The translations under genes and the position numbers were made by a program. A model generated the notes under the pieces. That model saw only the letters and a program-made list of their open reading frames with translations. It was not told where the DNA came from and did not search any database. From JAVBSN01 sp031556525 (lineage in GTDB: Bacteria; Bacillota; Clostridia; Lachnospirales; Lachnospiraceae), in NCBI GenBank assembly GCA_031556525.1, contig JAVBSS010000056.1:1-24390 (forward strand): a DNA stretch of 24,390 nt. Reading direction: 5' to 3'. This document shows, piece by piece, positions 15,202-24,250 of this stretch. Numbering within the stretch: the first letter of the stretch is position 1; every line of letters begins with the position of its first letter.

Positions 15202-16203
15202 ATGAGTAAGGAAGCTACAGCGGCGATAAGCCCGACGAAAAAATCTAAAAATAAATCTAAAAAAACAAAAACCATAAAACATGAATTTAAATCCAGAACT
15301 AGAAAAAACAAAGAAGGGTTTAAAATGTTTCTACTGATTTTACCGTTTCTTATATTATGTTTTATGTTTTCTTATTTTCCACTCTATGGATGGATATATT
15401 CACTCTACGATTACAAAGCACCTCTTAAATTATCACAATGTGATTTTGTAGGACTTAAATGGTTCAAAACAATATTTAGTAATAAGACGCAAGTATCACA
15501 GCTTTTAGTAGTCTTGAAAAATACATTTGCAATGAGTTTCTTGGGAATCTTAACATCATTTTTCCCAGTAATATTCGCAGTATTCTTAAATGAAATCAAA
15601 AGTACCAAGTTCAAAAATGTAGTACAGACACTTACAACATTACCTAACTTTATAAGTTGGACCTTAGTATATGCTATTGCATTTTGCCTATTCTCAACAA
15701 CAGGTATGGTAAATACAGTATTACAAAACCTTGGCTGGATAACAGAGCCGCTTAGAATCCTAGATAGTGGAGAACATGTATGGTTACAGATGTTACTGTG
15801 GAGTACATGGAAAGGATTAGGCTGGGGAGCAATAATGTACCTAGCAGGAATAGCGGGAATTGATCAAGAACTTTACGAAGCAGCCACAGTAGATGGCGCT
15901 GGAAGATGGCAAAGGATTAAGAATATAACCATACCACTTATAATGCCTACATATTTTGTAATGTTAATGCTTTCTATAGCAAACTTTTTAAATAACGGAA
16001 TGGAGCAATACTTTGTATTCCAAAACTCATTTAATAAGCAAAGTATACAAGTACTTGACTTATATGTATACAACATCGGTATGACGGGAAGGAGTTTATC
16101 TCTAGCAACAGCAATCGGAATACTTAAGAGTTTTGTTAGTGTAACCCTACTAGTTATAGTGAATTTTGTTTCAAAGAAAACTAGAGGTTCAAGCATAATA
16201 TAG
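15202..16203 (+). CDS. LplB/UgpA-type sugar ABC transporter permease
   Basis: This is one of two inner-membrane subunits of a carbohydrate importer (333 aa). A 40-residue Lys-rich cytoplasmic N-terminus, usual for the LplB group, precedes about six membrane segments, beginning with MFLLILPFLILCFMFSYFPL (42-61). The EAA loop that contacts the ATPase is YEAATVDGAGRWQRIKNITI (225-244). PNFISWTLVYAI is also typical of LplB-like proteins. A strong GGAAGGGAG ribosome-binding site precedes the ATG. It is the first gene of a permease-permease-lipoprotein operon. No ATPase gene is present, so a shared MsmX-type ATPase probably serves it in trans. Confidence 0.92.
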   Translation: MSKEATAAISPTKKSKNKSKKTKTIKHEFKSRTRKNKEGFKMFLLILPFLILCFMFSYFPLYGWIYSLYDYKAPLKLSQCDFVGLKWFKTIFSNKTQVSQLLVVLKNTFAMSFLGILTSFFPVIFAVFLNEIKSTKFKNVVQTLTTLPNFISWTLVYAIAFCLFSTTGMVNTVLQNLGWITEPLRILDSGEHVWLQMLLWSTWKGLGWGAIMYLAGIAGIDQELYEAATVDGAGRWQRIKNITIPLIMPTYFVMLMLSIANFLNNGMEQYFVFQNSFNKQSIQVLDLYVYNIGMTGRSLSLATAIGILKSFVSVTLLVIVNFVSKKTRGSSII

Positions 16204-16219
16204 GAAGGAGGAAAATTAA

Positions 16220-17146
16220 ATGCAAGACAAAGAATCAAAATATAAAAAAAAGAGAAAACAAAAAAAACCATCAGAGTATGCGTTTCAGATATGTAATCAT
16301 TTAATATTTGCACTATTTACTATAATATGTGCCTATCCTTTTTACTATTTGATAATTAACTCTATTAGTGCAAATGATATATCAGCAGCAGGAAAAGTTA
16401 ATTTTATAGCAAAGGCAATACATTTTCAAAATTATAAAGATGTATTTAAGCTAAGTGGTTTACCAACAGCAGTAGTAGTCTCAGTATGTAGAACAGTTAT
16501 TGGTACAGTATGTACAGTTATGGCATCAGCATTTTTGGGATTTATGTTTACACAAGAGAGAATGTGGCAGAGAAAATTCTGGTATAGATTTGTTGTTATT
16601 ACAATGTATTTTAATGCAGGACTTATTCCAATGTTTATGACAATGAAGATATTGCATTTGACTAACTCTTTCTGGGTATATATTATACCGGTTATCGTTC
16701 AACCATTTAATATAATTATTGTTAAGACCTTTGTGGAATCTCTTCCAGATTCTTTATTAGAAGCGGCGGAGATTGATGGTGCAGGAATACTTACAAGATT
16801 CTTTAAAATAGTACTACCAATAAGCACACCTATTCTTGCGACAACAGCTATATGGGCAGCGGTAGGCCAATGGAATTCATATCAAGATACACTTATCTAT
16901 ATAACAGATCAGAAGTTATACTCATTGCAGTATCTTCTGTATACATATATAAACCAAGCTAATTCACTAGCCGCACTTGTTAAATCAAGCGGTGCATCTG
17001 CTGTAGCAAGTCTAGCAACTCAGCAGACACCAACGTCAATAAGAATGACAATTTCGGTTATAGTAGTATTGCCAATTATGTTTATATATCCAATATTCCA
17101 GAAGCATTTTGTAAAAGGAATAATGATTGGAGCTGTTAAAGGTTAA
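16220..17146 (+). CDS. LplC/UgpE-type sugar ABC transporter permease
   Basis: This is the second permease subunit (308 aa), paired with the gene 16 bp upstream. The N-terminus is basic (KKKRKQKK), followed by about six membrane segments. Motifs include YPFYYLIINSIS (39-50), FNAGLIPMFM (131-140) and the EAA loop EAAEIDGAGILTRFFKIVLP (181-200), all typical of LplC-type proteins. GGAAGGAGG sits just before the ATG. The substrate is probably an oligosaccharide or glycan fragment, judged only from the family. The lipoprotein gene follows after 54 bp. Confidence 0.92.
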   Translation: MQDKESKYKKKRKQKKPSEYAFQICNHLIFALFTIICAYPFYYLIINSISANDISAAGKVNFIAKAIHFQNYKDVFKLSGLPTAVVVSVCRTVIGTVCTVMASAFLGFMFTQERMWQRKFWYRFVVITMYFNAGLIPMFMTMKILHLTNSFWVYIIPVIVQPFNIIIVKTFVESLPDSLLEAAEIDGAGILTRFFKIVLPISTPILATTAIWAAVGQWNSYQDTLIYITDQKLYSLQYLLYTYINQANSLAALVKSSGASAVASLATQQTPTSIRMTISVIVVLPIMFIYPIFQKHFVKGIMIGAVKG

Positions 17147-17152
17147 GAAATA

Positions 17153-17180
17153 TTGTTTCTTGCCATAAAAAATGTATAAT
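17153..17180 (+). promoter_or_regulatory. Possible internal promoter before the binding-protein gene
   Basis: TTGTTT (17153-17158), a 16-bp spacer and TATAAT (17175-17180) lie in the short gap. An AAGAAA-TTTCTT inverted repeat overlaps the -35. Either feature could raise binding-protein mRNA above that of the permeases. The evidence is weak. Confidence 0.35.
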
Positions 17181-17200
17181 AATAATAGGAGGATGGATTT

Positions 17201-18988
17201 ATGAGAAAAAAGACGCTTAAAAGAGCGGTAGCAGCAGTACTTAGCATGTCATTGTTACTATCAGGATTAACAGGTTGTACATCTGACAATGGAGGTTCTG
17301 GTAGTTCAGAAAGTGGAAGTAGTTCATCTACAAACACAAGTGGTTATGAAAAAACATTAGTTGTTGATGTATTTGATAATCAAGCGAACTATCAAGGCAT
17401 TCAATCAGGATGGTTTGCAAAAGTAATTAAAGAAAAATTCAATATCGAGCTTAATATTATTGCACCAAATGTTGCAGGTGGTGGAGATACCCTATTCCAA
17501 ACCCGTTCTGCAAATGGGGACTTGGGAGATTTAATAATAACTAACCTTGATCAAAGTAGATTAAAAGATTTAGTAGAAGCTGGTTTAGTTCTTGATATGA
17601 CAGATTATATCGGTTCAGCTAGTAATCTACAAAGATATATGACAGCAATTGAAGAAGCAAGTGCCTTAGCAAATGCAGATGGATTATGGGCAATACCAAG
17701 TGAAGTATCAAATCAATCAGCTACAGAGCCATGTGATGCACTAGAGCCAACAGTTGCACCATCAATAAGATGGGATATCTATGGTGATATTGGTTATCCA
17801 GAAATGAAAGATTTAAATGATTTTCTTGATGTATTAAAGCAAATGCAAGATGCAGCAGGAACTACAGAGTCTGGCAAACAAGCATATGCAATATCTCTTT
17901 TCAAAGATTGGGATGGAGATGCTATGCAAAATGCAGATGGTATCAAGGGTCTATACGGATATCAACAAGTAGGATTCTGTATGGCTAAGGTTGATGGAAC
18001 AGATATTCAAAGTATAATTGACAAAGACGGAATATATGTAAGAAGTCTTAAATTCTACTTTGATGCAAACCAAATGGGAATTGTAGATCCAGAATCTACA
18101 ACACAAAACTTTGATACATTACAATCAAAATATAGAGAAGGTCAAGTATTATATTCACTATGGCCATGGCTAGGAGCTGGTCAATATAATACAGCAGAAA
18201 ATACAGCAGCAGGAAAAGGATTCCAATCAGCAACTATCGGTGATATGCAAACCCTTACTTACGGTTCAATGCCTTATGGTAAGATGGCAACAGGTATAAT
18301 GATAGGAAGCAACTGTGAAGATCCACAAAGAATGGTAGATTTCGTAGATTGGCTATACTCACCAGAAGGTGTTGAAGTAGCTCTAGCTATTGATAGTAGT
18401 ACATCAGGTCCAGAAGGACTTACTTGGAATATGGAAAATAGTGAACCAGTTCTCACAGATTTCGGAGTTGAAGTATTTGTAAACAAAACACTTAGTGCAG
18501 AAGTTCCGCAGGAATGGGGCGGTGGTACTTGGGAAGATGGTGCTTGTAAATTAAATTACAAATCAGTTGGTCTTGTTGATACACATCCAGATACAGATAT
18601 GTACTACACATATCTTAAATGGGAAGATTATAACAATAGAATTGCAACAACTTTAACAAAAGATTGGTCAGAGCATAATGATGGTGCATTAACAGCTATA
18701 GATGCATTTAAGGCTAATAATAAATTACTTGTTCTTCCAGGAACAAACTATGCAACACCTGAGTATTCAACAGATATTAGTACAATTAAAGAACAATGTA
18801 AGCAAGTTATAGTAGAGTACTCATGGAAGATGGTATTTGCATCAGATGAGAAAGAGTTTAATAGTCTTTTAGAGGAAATGCAATTAACAGTTGAAGGTCT
18901 AGGATATAATCAAGTTCTTGCGGTAGATACTCAAAACTGTAAAGATCAATATGCAGCATTTGATGCAGCGAAAGAAGCTTCAAAATAA
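17201..18988 (+). CDS. Extracellular solute-binding lipoprotein of the LplA type
   Basis: This is the substrate-capture subunit of the sugar importer (595 aa, large, as usual for LplA-like proteins). It has a lipoprotein signal peptide with lipobox LTGC and Cys26 as the lipid-anchored residue, followed by a Gly/Ser linker (30-47). The mature part has family-1 binding-protein traits: an early beta strand TLVVDVFDNQANYQGIQSGW, IRWDIYGDIGYPEMKDLNDF (a conserved LplA-like stretch), and aromatic-rich patches (SLWPWLGAG, EWGGGTWEDGACKLNYKS) suited to stacking on sugars. AGGAGG sits before the ATG. The sequence does not identify the sugar. A strong hairpin follows the gene. Confidence 0.9.
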   Translation: MRKKTLKRAVAAVLSMSLLLSGLTGCTSDNGGSGSSESGSSSSTNTSGYEKTLVVDVFDNQANYQGIQSGWFAKVIKEKFNIELNIIAPNVAGGGDTLFQTRSANGDLGDLIITNLDQSRLKDLVEAGLVLDMTDYIGSASNLQRYMTAIEEASALANADGLWAIPSEVSNQSATEPCDALEPTVAPSIRWDIYGDIGYPEMKDLNDFLDVLKQMQDAAGTTESGKQAYAISLFKDWDGDAMQNADGIKGLYGYQQVGFCMAKVDGTDIQSIIDKDGIYVRSLKFYFDANQMGIVDPESTTQNFDTLQSKYREGQVLYSLWPWLGAGQYNTAENTAAGKGFQSATIGDMQTLTYGSMPYGKMATGIMIGSNCEDPQRMVDFVDWLYSPEGVEVALAIDSSTSGPEGLTWNMENSEPVLTDFGVEVFVNKTLSAEVPQEWGGGTWEDGACKLNYKSVGLVDTHPDTDMYYTYLKWEDYNNRIATTLTKDWSEHNDGALTAIDAFKANNKLLVLPGTNYATPEYSTDISTIKEQCKQVIVEYSWKMVFASDEKEFNSLLEEMQLTVEGLGYNQVLAVDTQNCKDQYAAFDAAKEASK

Positions 18989-19033
18989 ATTGATAGTATT
19001 GTTTTAAAATCCTATAAAATGTGTGTGTAAAAG

Positions 19034-19070
19034 GTAATAGCCTAATCTTTGGTAAAGATTAGGCTATTAC
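19034..19070. terminator. Perfect hairpin between convergent genes
   Basis: A 17-bp perfect stem (19034-19050 with 19054-19070) and a 3-nt loop lie between the binding-protein gene and the oppositely oriented regulator gene. The flanking T-runs are poor on both strands, so it may act as a bidirectional terminator or mainly as a 3' mRNA stabiliser. Confidence 0.75.
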
Positions 19071-19109
19071 TAATTTGCTTATTATTAATTGGCTATATAT
19101 AACTATGAG

Positions 19110-20675
19110 CTACTTATTTTGACTATTACGATATTCGGTTGGATTAGTACCTACGATATTCTTGAATTTTTGTTGAAAATAGTCCACATTTTTAAACCCT
19201 ACATGCATTGATATTTCATATATTTTCAAGGTAGTTGTACATAAAAGGTTTTTAGCATTTTCTATTCGGACATTATCCATATACGCATTAAAGTTTTGAC
19301 CTGTTTTGTCTTTAAAGAGCTTACCAAGATAAGAACTGTTATAACCAAATAGAGAAGCAAGGCTTTCAAGTCTAAGGCTTTTTTGATAATTATGGCTAAT
19401 GTAATATAATATATCATCCAGAACGCTATCACTTGAACTGTTTCCTATAGCACGCATAATCATTTCAAATTGCTCGTTAAAGTAGGTCATTATTTCATGT
19501 AGGTAATACTTACTTGAAAGAGATTCTATAATGGCTGCGTTGTGGGCAAAAGGTATATCAATAGAAATATAATTAGCTGCAATTGCTTGTTTTATCTGAA
19601 GGAATATATCAATTAAAAAATACTTAATAGTGTTGACTTCAAGATTGCATACATACATTTGGTTTGATAATTCATCAAGAAGTTCTGTAATACATCTTCT
19701 ATTATATGATTGTATATAGTTTACTAGTTTGTCACTATAAGTTTTTGAGACTTTAGAATCTGTACTAAAGTCACTTATGCTAGATTCAGAATACATAGTG
19801 TTAGGAAGATCACTATAGGATAATACATGTTGATTTTCGTGACAGAAAAATCGTCTTTTCATTAATCTATTGCAAGTAAAATAAGAATCACGAAGATCAT
19901 TTAAACTATTAATAGTAGGGCCATATGTAAGAAAGAGTATATCTAGTGGCGAACCCTTTTCAGTTCCTTGTCGATAATGTTCTAGGCAACTGTTAAATTT
20001 CTCAATGGCATAAGCACCCTTTAAAATAATTACTTCGTGTTCATCGATTTGAATATGCTCAAAAGCTTGGTTACCTTGGTTTGCAACTCTTAATATATCT
20101 GCAAAACTATAAGAGGTGTAATAAGGTGTGTAACTTTCGTACATAACAAGTTGATAGATATATGATGAAAGACCAAGACTTTCATAGTCAATACTGTAAT
20201 CTACGGAGTCTGATAATATTAGATCATGTAATATAGAAATCTTTGCTTTAGAGGCATATTGAATTAGAGAATTTTTCTCAGAAGTCCGTTTTAGTATTTT
20301 TTCTTTTACTGATAGGACAGCATCTAACAGTTCGTGCTCATCAATAGGTTTTGTAAGGTAAAATGAAGCTCCATTGTGAAGGGCTGTTTGTACATATTTA
20401 AAATCTGAATAACCTGAAAGAATTATAAAATCACCAGCAAAGCCTTCTTTTCTAACAATCTCAATAAGTTCAGTGCCATACATTTTGGGCATACGAATAT
20501 CAAGTAGAACTAGATCGGGTTGATACATTCTAATCTTTTCTACGGCATCTTCGCCAGTGCTAGATTCACCACATATACGGAATCCATTATTCGTCCAGTC
20601 AATAGTACTCTTAAGCCCTTGGCGAATAATCTGTTCATCATCTACAATTAATACATTAATAATTCCGTTTTCCAT
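19110..20675 (-). CDS. YesN-type response regulator (receiver domain plus AraC-type DNA-binding domain)
   Basis: A 521-aa transcription factor. The receiver domain (about 1-120) has the acidic pair Asp12-Asp13, the phosphorylated Asp59 in LLDIRMP, Ser87 in ILSGYSDF and Lys109 in YLTKPID. A long middle region (about 125-410) without clear motifs follows. The C-terminus (about 417-521) is an AraC domain with two helix-turn-helix units: LRLESLASLFGYNSSYLGKL followed by FKDKTG, and LKIYEISMHVGFKNVDYFQQ followed by KFKN. Its ribosome-binding site AAGGAGG overlaps the kinase stop codon (TAAGGAGG), coupling the two genes. It probably binds the 21-bp direct repeats before the kinase gene and before the permease operon. 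Confidence 0.95.
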   Translation of the reverse strand: MENGIINVLIVDDEQIIRQGLKSTIDWTNNGFRICGESSTGEDAVEKIRMYQPDLVLLDIRMPKMYGTELIEIVRKEGFAGDFIILSGYSDFKYVQTALHNGASFYLTKPIDEHELLDAVLSVKEKILKRTSEKNSLIQYASKAKISILHDLILSDSVDYSIDYESLGLSSYIYQLVMYESYTPYYTSYSFADILRVANQGNQAFEHIQIDEHEVIILKGAYAIEKFNSCLEHYRQGTEKGSPLDILFLTYGPTINSLNDLRDSYFTCNRLMKRRFFCHENQHVLSYSDLPNTMYSESSISDFSTDSKVSKTYSDKLVNYIQSYNRRCITELLDELSNQMYVCNLEVNTIKYFLIDIFLQIKQAIAANYISIDIPFAHNAAIIESLSSKYYLHEIMTYFNEQFEMIMRAIGNSSSDSVLDDILYYISHNYQKSLRLESLASLFGYNSSYLGKLFKDKTGQNFNAYMDNVRIENAKNLLCTTTLKIYEISMHVGFKNVDYFQQKFKNIVGTNPTEYRNSQNK

Positions 20676-20687
20676 ATCAAAGCCTCC

Positions 20688-22478
20688 TTAAACATTATAG
20701 ATTGGCTTAGGCAAATTAAGTGTTATTGCTGTGCCCTCACCTTCTGTACTATCAATAAGAATATTACATTCCTCACCGTAAAATAATTTAATCCTTTGAT
20801 TTATGTTATATAGACCAATGCTATGGGCGTTAGATTCGTGTGTAATAATATTTGAGCGAACAGTTTCGAGAGTTTTGGCATCCATTCCAATACCATTATC
20901 TTCGATTACTATGTTAAGCATTTGATCTTTAGTATCAATGGATATCAGTACATATCCTTTACCCTCAATTGCCTCTAAGCCATGAAGTATAGAATTTTCT
21001 ACAAGTGGTTGAAGTAGAAGTGGAAGAATTCTTATACTTTCAAGGTTACATTTGGGGTCAATGTTAAATACGGAATTTACCCTATCACCAAATCTAAGAT
21101 GTTGAATTGCAAGATAGGTTTTTATGTGGTCAAGCTCTTTATCAAGGGTAGTGCTATTAGTACCAGTATTTTCAAGAACATAGTGCATTGATTTTCCAAG
21201 CAAATTAATCGAGGATACAACATCCTTGTTGTTGCAAGAAAGGGCTTGTACACGAATGGTTTCAAGCGTGTTATATAGAAAATGAGGATTAATCTGACTT
21301 GCAAGCATATTGAATTCCATTTGTTGTTGCTTATTTATCAACCTTTGTTCTGTTATAAGATGCTCATAATATAGAGATTCTTTATCATGAATTAGATTAA
21401 CAGTGGTTTTTAGGTCTTTAAAAGTTTCAGCAAGTTCGTCATCATTGCCCTTAAAAGTATCAATTATATTATAGTCTCCCTGACTAGCTTGATGCATTGC
21501 ATATTTAAGTGTGGCAATACGATTACTAAAATAAGCAGAGAACTTTAGAATTATTATTGTTGGAACAAGGGATAATAATAGAACTATAATAAGGTACATC
21601 ATAGTCATCTTATTTATGCTTGAATAAGCAGTATCATCGCTTACACATATATAGAATTTGTTGTTTGTTTTATAAGCTTGATAGGTAACTATATCTACAA
21701 GGGTATTCTCTCCATTCATAGAAAGAGAACCTGTATAATTGAAAAAACCACCTTCGAAATCATCTGGAAAGGAAAGGGGAGTATTTATTTTATTTAAGTT
21801 AGAAGAATAAAATATATTAGAATCATCTAAACTTGCCATAACATTGAAACTATTTTGATTAAGTCTATTTTTTAGGTTGTTATTATCAAGGCAAATAACA
21901 AGGTAGGCAGAGTAGTTAGAAGAATTCACAACCCACATTTTACGAACAAGGCATAGTTCAAAGGTATCATTGTTAAATCTATTTTGGTATTCTACTAATT
22001 CCCAGTTATTCAATACACCGTCGGGTAGATTGTTATACCAAGATTCCTCACTATAGTCACTCATATATTTAATATATGAACTAGTAGGAATGTTAGGATT
22101 ATTTGTGTATATATATACAGAAGATATTGCAGCAATATCTTTGTGAAGATGAGATAAAGATGAGCTTATGGAGTCATAAGAATCATAGTATTTGGCTTCA
22201 TTATATCTAGAACCAAATAGCTCCATATTATTTGTGCTATTTATAAGTGGCTCTGAAGATGTGTATATAGTAGTGGTTATATCAAATAAGGTTGAGTTAA
22301 CACGAATACTATCTGCATGAACTTGTGAAGTGTAGTGCTCAAGCATCTGTTTTCTAACTTGCATAATTGAGAATGTGCCAAGTATCCACACAGGAATTAG
22401 AATAGCAAGAAGAGATATTAGCCTGATTTGCTGTTTGATTTTAAGTTTTGCATTAAGTATTCTAAGTTTTTCTCTCAT
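20688..22478 (-). CDS. YesM-type sensor histidine kinase
   Basis: This 596-aa membrane sensor is partnered with the regulator downstream. The first membrane segment is about 17-38 and the second about 292-316. They enclose a roughly 250-residue extracellular sensor domain. A HAMP-like linker (about 318-368) leads to the His_kinase core, with phospho-acceptor His399 in INPHFLYNTLE (396-406). The ATPase domain has LVENSILHG (492-500) and DNGIGM (527-532). This LytS/YesM class usually senses sugars or a binding protein at the membrane. It lies end-to-end with the importer operon, whose control region carries the same operator, so autoregulation and importer induction are likely. The ribosome-binding site is poor (GAAGGGCGA). 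Confidence 0.95.
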   Translation of the reverse strand: MREKLRILNAKLKIKQQIRLISLLAILIPVWILGTFSIMQVRKQMLEHYTSQVHADSIRVNSTLFDITTTIYTSSEPLINSTNNMELFGSRYNEAKYYDSYDSISSSLSHLHKDIAAISSVYIYTNNPNIPTSSYIKYMSDYSEESWYNNLPDGVLNNWELVEYQNRFNNDTFELCLVRKMWVVNSSNYSAYLVICLDNNNLKNRLNQNSFNVMASLDDSNIFYSSNLNKINTPLSFPDDFEGGFFNYTGSLSMNGENTLVDIVTYQAYKTNNKFYICVSDDTAYSSINKMTMMYLIIVLLLSLVPTIIILKFSAYFSNRIATLKYAMHQASQGDYNIIDTFKGNDDELAETFKDLKTTVNLIHDKESLYYEHLITEQRLINKQQQMEFNMLASQINPHFLYNTLETIRVQALSCNNKDVVSSINLLGKSMHYVLENTGTNSTTLDKELDHIKTYLAIQHLRFGDRVNSVFNIDPKCNLESIRILPLLLQPLVENSILHGLEAIEGKGYVLISIDTKDQMLNIVIEDNGIGMDAKTLETVRSNIITHESNAHSIGLYNINQRIKLFYGEECNILIDSTEGEGTAITLNLPKPIYNV

Positions 22479-22597
22479 ATCATTCTCGCCCTTCTAATTA
22501 AAATAGCATAAGGTAGTACCATATCCACTAAATTCGATAAGACAATCTTCTCATTGACTTCGAAAACACCTCACCAAGGTATAATGGTCCTACACTA

Positions 22598-22663
22598 ATT
22601 ATAATGAAAAAAATTGGATTTTAATAGTGTAAAAATATTAGATTGAGCCCCCTAAAAATCAGA
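22598..22663 (-). promoter_or_regulatory. Activator-dependent promoter with two direct repeats, kinase-regulator operon
   Basis: Read on the minus strand, TCTGATTTTTAGG starts at 22663 and TCTAATATTTTT at 22642, a 21-bp period. The -10 TATAAT begins at 22603, 39 bp after the second repeat, and no good -35 is present (TATTAA). Spacing is identical to that upstream of the permease operon, and 12 of 13 bases of the first repeat match. Confidence 0.65.
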
Positions 22664-22720
22664 CATATAATTTCCTTAGTTATTTTTCGAAATAAATCCT
22701 TTACTTTACAGCCTAAAACA

Positions 22721-22749
22721 TTGTAAATGTTGACTTTCTTATGTATAAT
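22721..22749 (+). promoter_or_regulatory. Fumarase operon promoter
   Basis: TTGTAA (22721-22726), a 17-bp spacer and TATAAT (22744-22749) form a reasonable sigma-A promoter. The palindrome AACATTGTAAATGTT (22717-22731) covers the -35 and may be a repressor site. Confidence 0.6.
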
Positions 22750-22801
22750 TGATTGTATGTGCAATTAAATAAAGGCAAATATAATGTTTAATGGAGGACT
22801 T

Positions 22802-23644
22802 ATGAGAACTATTAATACAGATGATATAATTAAAAATATAGAAGAAATGTGTATAGAGGCAAACTATTACTTATCGCCAGATATGGAAGATGCCGTTAAG
22901 AAAGCAACTGAAAATGAAGATGGAGCACTTGGAAAACAGATACTAGAGCAACTTTGTGACAATATGGAGATAGCGGCAAAAGACTATATTCCAATATGTC
23001 AAGATACAGGAATGGCAATAATATTCTTCAAAGTAGGTCAGGATGTACATATTGAAGGAATGAATATAACAGATGCAATTAATGAAGGCGTAAGAAGAGG
23101 ATATGACAAAGGTTACCTTAGAAAATCAGTAGTAAGTGATCCGTTATTACGTGTTAATACAGGAGATAATACACCAGCTATAATACATTATGAAATAGTA
23201 GCAGGCGATAAGATAGAGATATTAGTAGCACCAAAAGGTTTTGGAAGTGAAAATATGTCTAGAGTATTTATGCTTAAGCCAGCAGATGGAGAGGCAGGAG
23301 TTAAGGCATCAGTTCTTCAAGCAGTTAAAGATGCAGGTCCTAATGCATGTCCTCCAATGGTAGTAGGTGTAGGTATAGGTGGAGATTTTGAAAAATCAGC
23401 AATACTTGCAAAGACAGCCTTAACAAGAAATGTTAATGAAACATCTAATCTTTCTCATATTAAGAAGTTAGAAGAAGAGATATTAGAAGAGATAAATAGT
23501 ACAGGCATAGGCCCAGGTGGTCTTGGTGGAAAAACAACAGCATTAGCAGTTAATATAGAAACCTATGCAACTCATATAGCAGGAATGCCACTAGCAGTTA
23601 ATATTTGTTGCCATGTAAATAGACATGTTAAGAGAACTATTTAG
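22802..23644 (+). CDS. Class I fumarate hydratase, alpha subunit (or L-tartrate dehydratase alpha)
   Basis: This is the iron-sulfur subunit of a two-subunit hydro-lyase (280 aa) that interconverts fumarate and L-malate. The three expected ligands of an oxygen-sensitive [4Fe-4S] cluster are visible: Cys66 in PICQDTG, Cys183 in ACPPMVVGVGIGG, and Cys269 or Cys270 in NICCHVNRH. GPGGLGGKTTALAV (237-250) is another family signature. I start it at the ATG with GGAGG five bases upstream. A longer frame from 22784 adds six residues and spans that ribosome-binding site. The beta subunit follows after 20 bp. Tartrate dehydratase belongs to the same family and cannot be excluded, but fumarase is likelier without a tartrate transporter nearby. 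Confidence 0.92.
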   Translation: MRTINTDDIIKNIEEMCIEANYYLSPDMEDAVKKATENEDGALGKQILEQLCDNMEIAAKDYIPICQDTGMAIIFFKVGQDVHIEGMNITDAINEGVRRGYDKGYLRKSVVSDPLLRVNTGDNTPAIIHYEIVAGDKIEILVAPKGFGSENMSRVFMLKPADGEAGVKASVLQAVKDAGPNACPPMVVGVGIGGDFEKSAILAKTALTRNVNETSNLSHIKKLEEEILEEINSTGIGPGGLGGKTTALAVNIETYATHIAGMPLAVNICCHVNRHVKRTI

Positions 23645-23664
23645 GCTTATTAAGGAGATTAGTG

Positions 23665-24219
23665 ATGAATAAAAATATACAAGCACCTATAAAAAAAGAG
23701 CAAGTTAAAGATTTACATGCTGGAGATTATGTATATATAACAGGAACTATATATACAGCAAGAGATGCAGCACATAAAAGAATGTTTGATACAATGAATG
23801 AAGGCAAGGATATACCATTTAGCTTAGAAGATAACATTATATATTATCTTGGACCAACACCTGAGAGAGAAGGGCAAGTTATTGGTTCAGCAGGGCCAAC
23901 AACAGCAAGTCGTATGGATAAGTATGCACCACTATTATTAGACAATGGTTTAAATGGAATGATTGGTAAGGGCAAACGTTCACCAGAAGTAATAGATGCA
24001 ATTAAGAGAAATACAGCAGTGTATTTTGCAGCAGTAGGTGGAGCAGGAGCATTACTATCGAAATGTATAAAATCAGCTAAAGTAATAGCTTATGATGACT
24101 TAGGTACAGAAGCAATAAGAAAGTTAGAAGTTGAGAATTTCCCTGTAATCGTAGTAATAGATTGCCAAGGAAATAACTTATATGAAACAGCAGTAGCAGA
24201 TTATCTAGCATCAAAATAA
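23665..24219 (+). CDS. Class I fumarate hydratase, beta subunit (or L-tartrate dehydratase beta)
   Basis: This is the C-terminal-domain partner (184 aa) of the preceding iron-sulfur subunit, completing the active site of a class I fumarase. Family landmarks are TIYTARDAAHKRMFDTMNEG, GPTTASRMDKYAPLLLDNGL with NGMIGKGKRS, AVYFAAVGGAGALLSKCIKS and AYDDLGTEAIRKLEVENFPV. The ATG at 23665 is chosen because it lies seven bases after AAGGAG (23652-23657). A GTG one codon earlier is only four bases away. In anaerobic clostridia this enzyme usually works in the reductive branch of the TCA cycle or in aspartate/malate metabolism. It is cotranscribed with the alpha subunit, and the next gene begins 31 bp later. 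Confidence 0.92.
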   Translation: MNKNIQAPIKKEQVKDLHAGDYVYITGTIYTARDAAHKRMFDTMNEGKDIPFSLEDNIIYYLGPTPEREGQVIGSAGPTTASRMDKYAPLLLDNGLNGMIGKGKRSPEVIDAIKRNTAVYFAAVGGAGALLSKCIKSAKVIAYDDLGTEAIRKLEVENFPVIVVIDCQGNNLYETAVADYLASK

Positions 24220-24250
24220 CAAGACAAGATCATTAGTAAGGGGTGTTACA

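Larger units (their letters stand above)
22479..22801. promoter_or_regulatory. Divergent control region between kinase gene and fumarase genes
   Basis: This 323-bp gene-free spacer holds the kinase operator and promoter (22598-22663, minus strand) and, at the right, a fumarase promoter. The predicted kinase leader is about 110 nt. I see no coding sequence or RNA gene in it. Confidence 0.7.

Noticed and set aside
15873..16313. 146-codon open frame antisense to the two permease genes
   Set aside because: It spans two well-supported genes on the other strand, with no family signal and no ribosome-binding site. It is a by-product of low stop density.
22730..22749. TTGACT plus TATAAT as the fumarase promoter
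   Set aside because: The spacer is only 8 bp. TTGTAA at 22721 gives the correct 17-bp spacing with the same -10.
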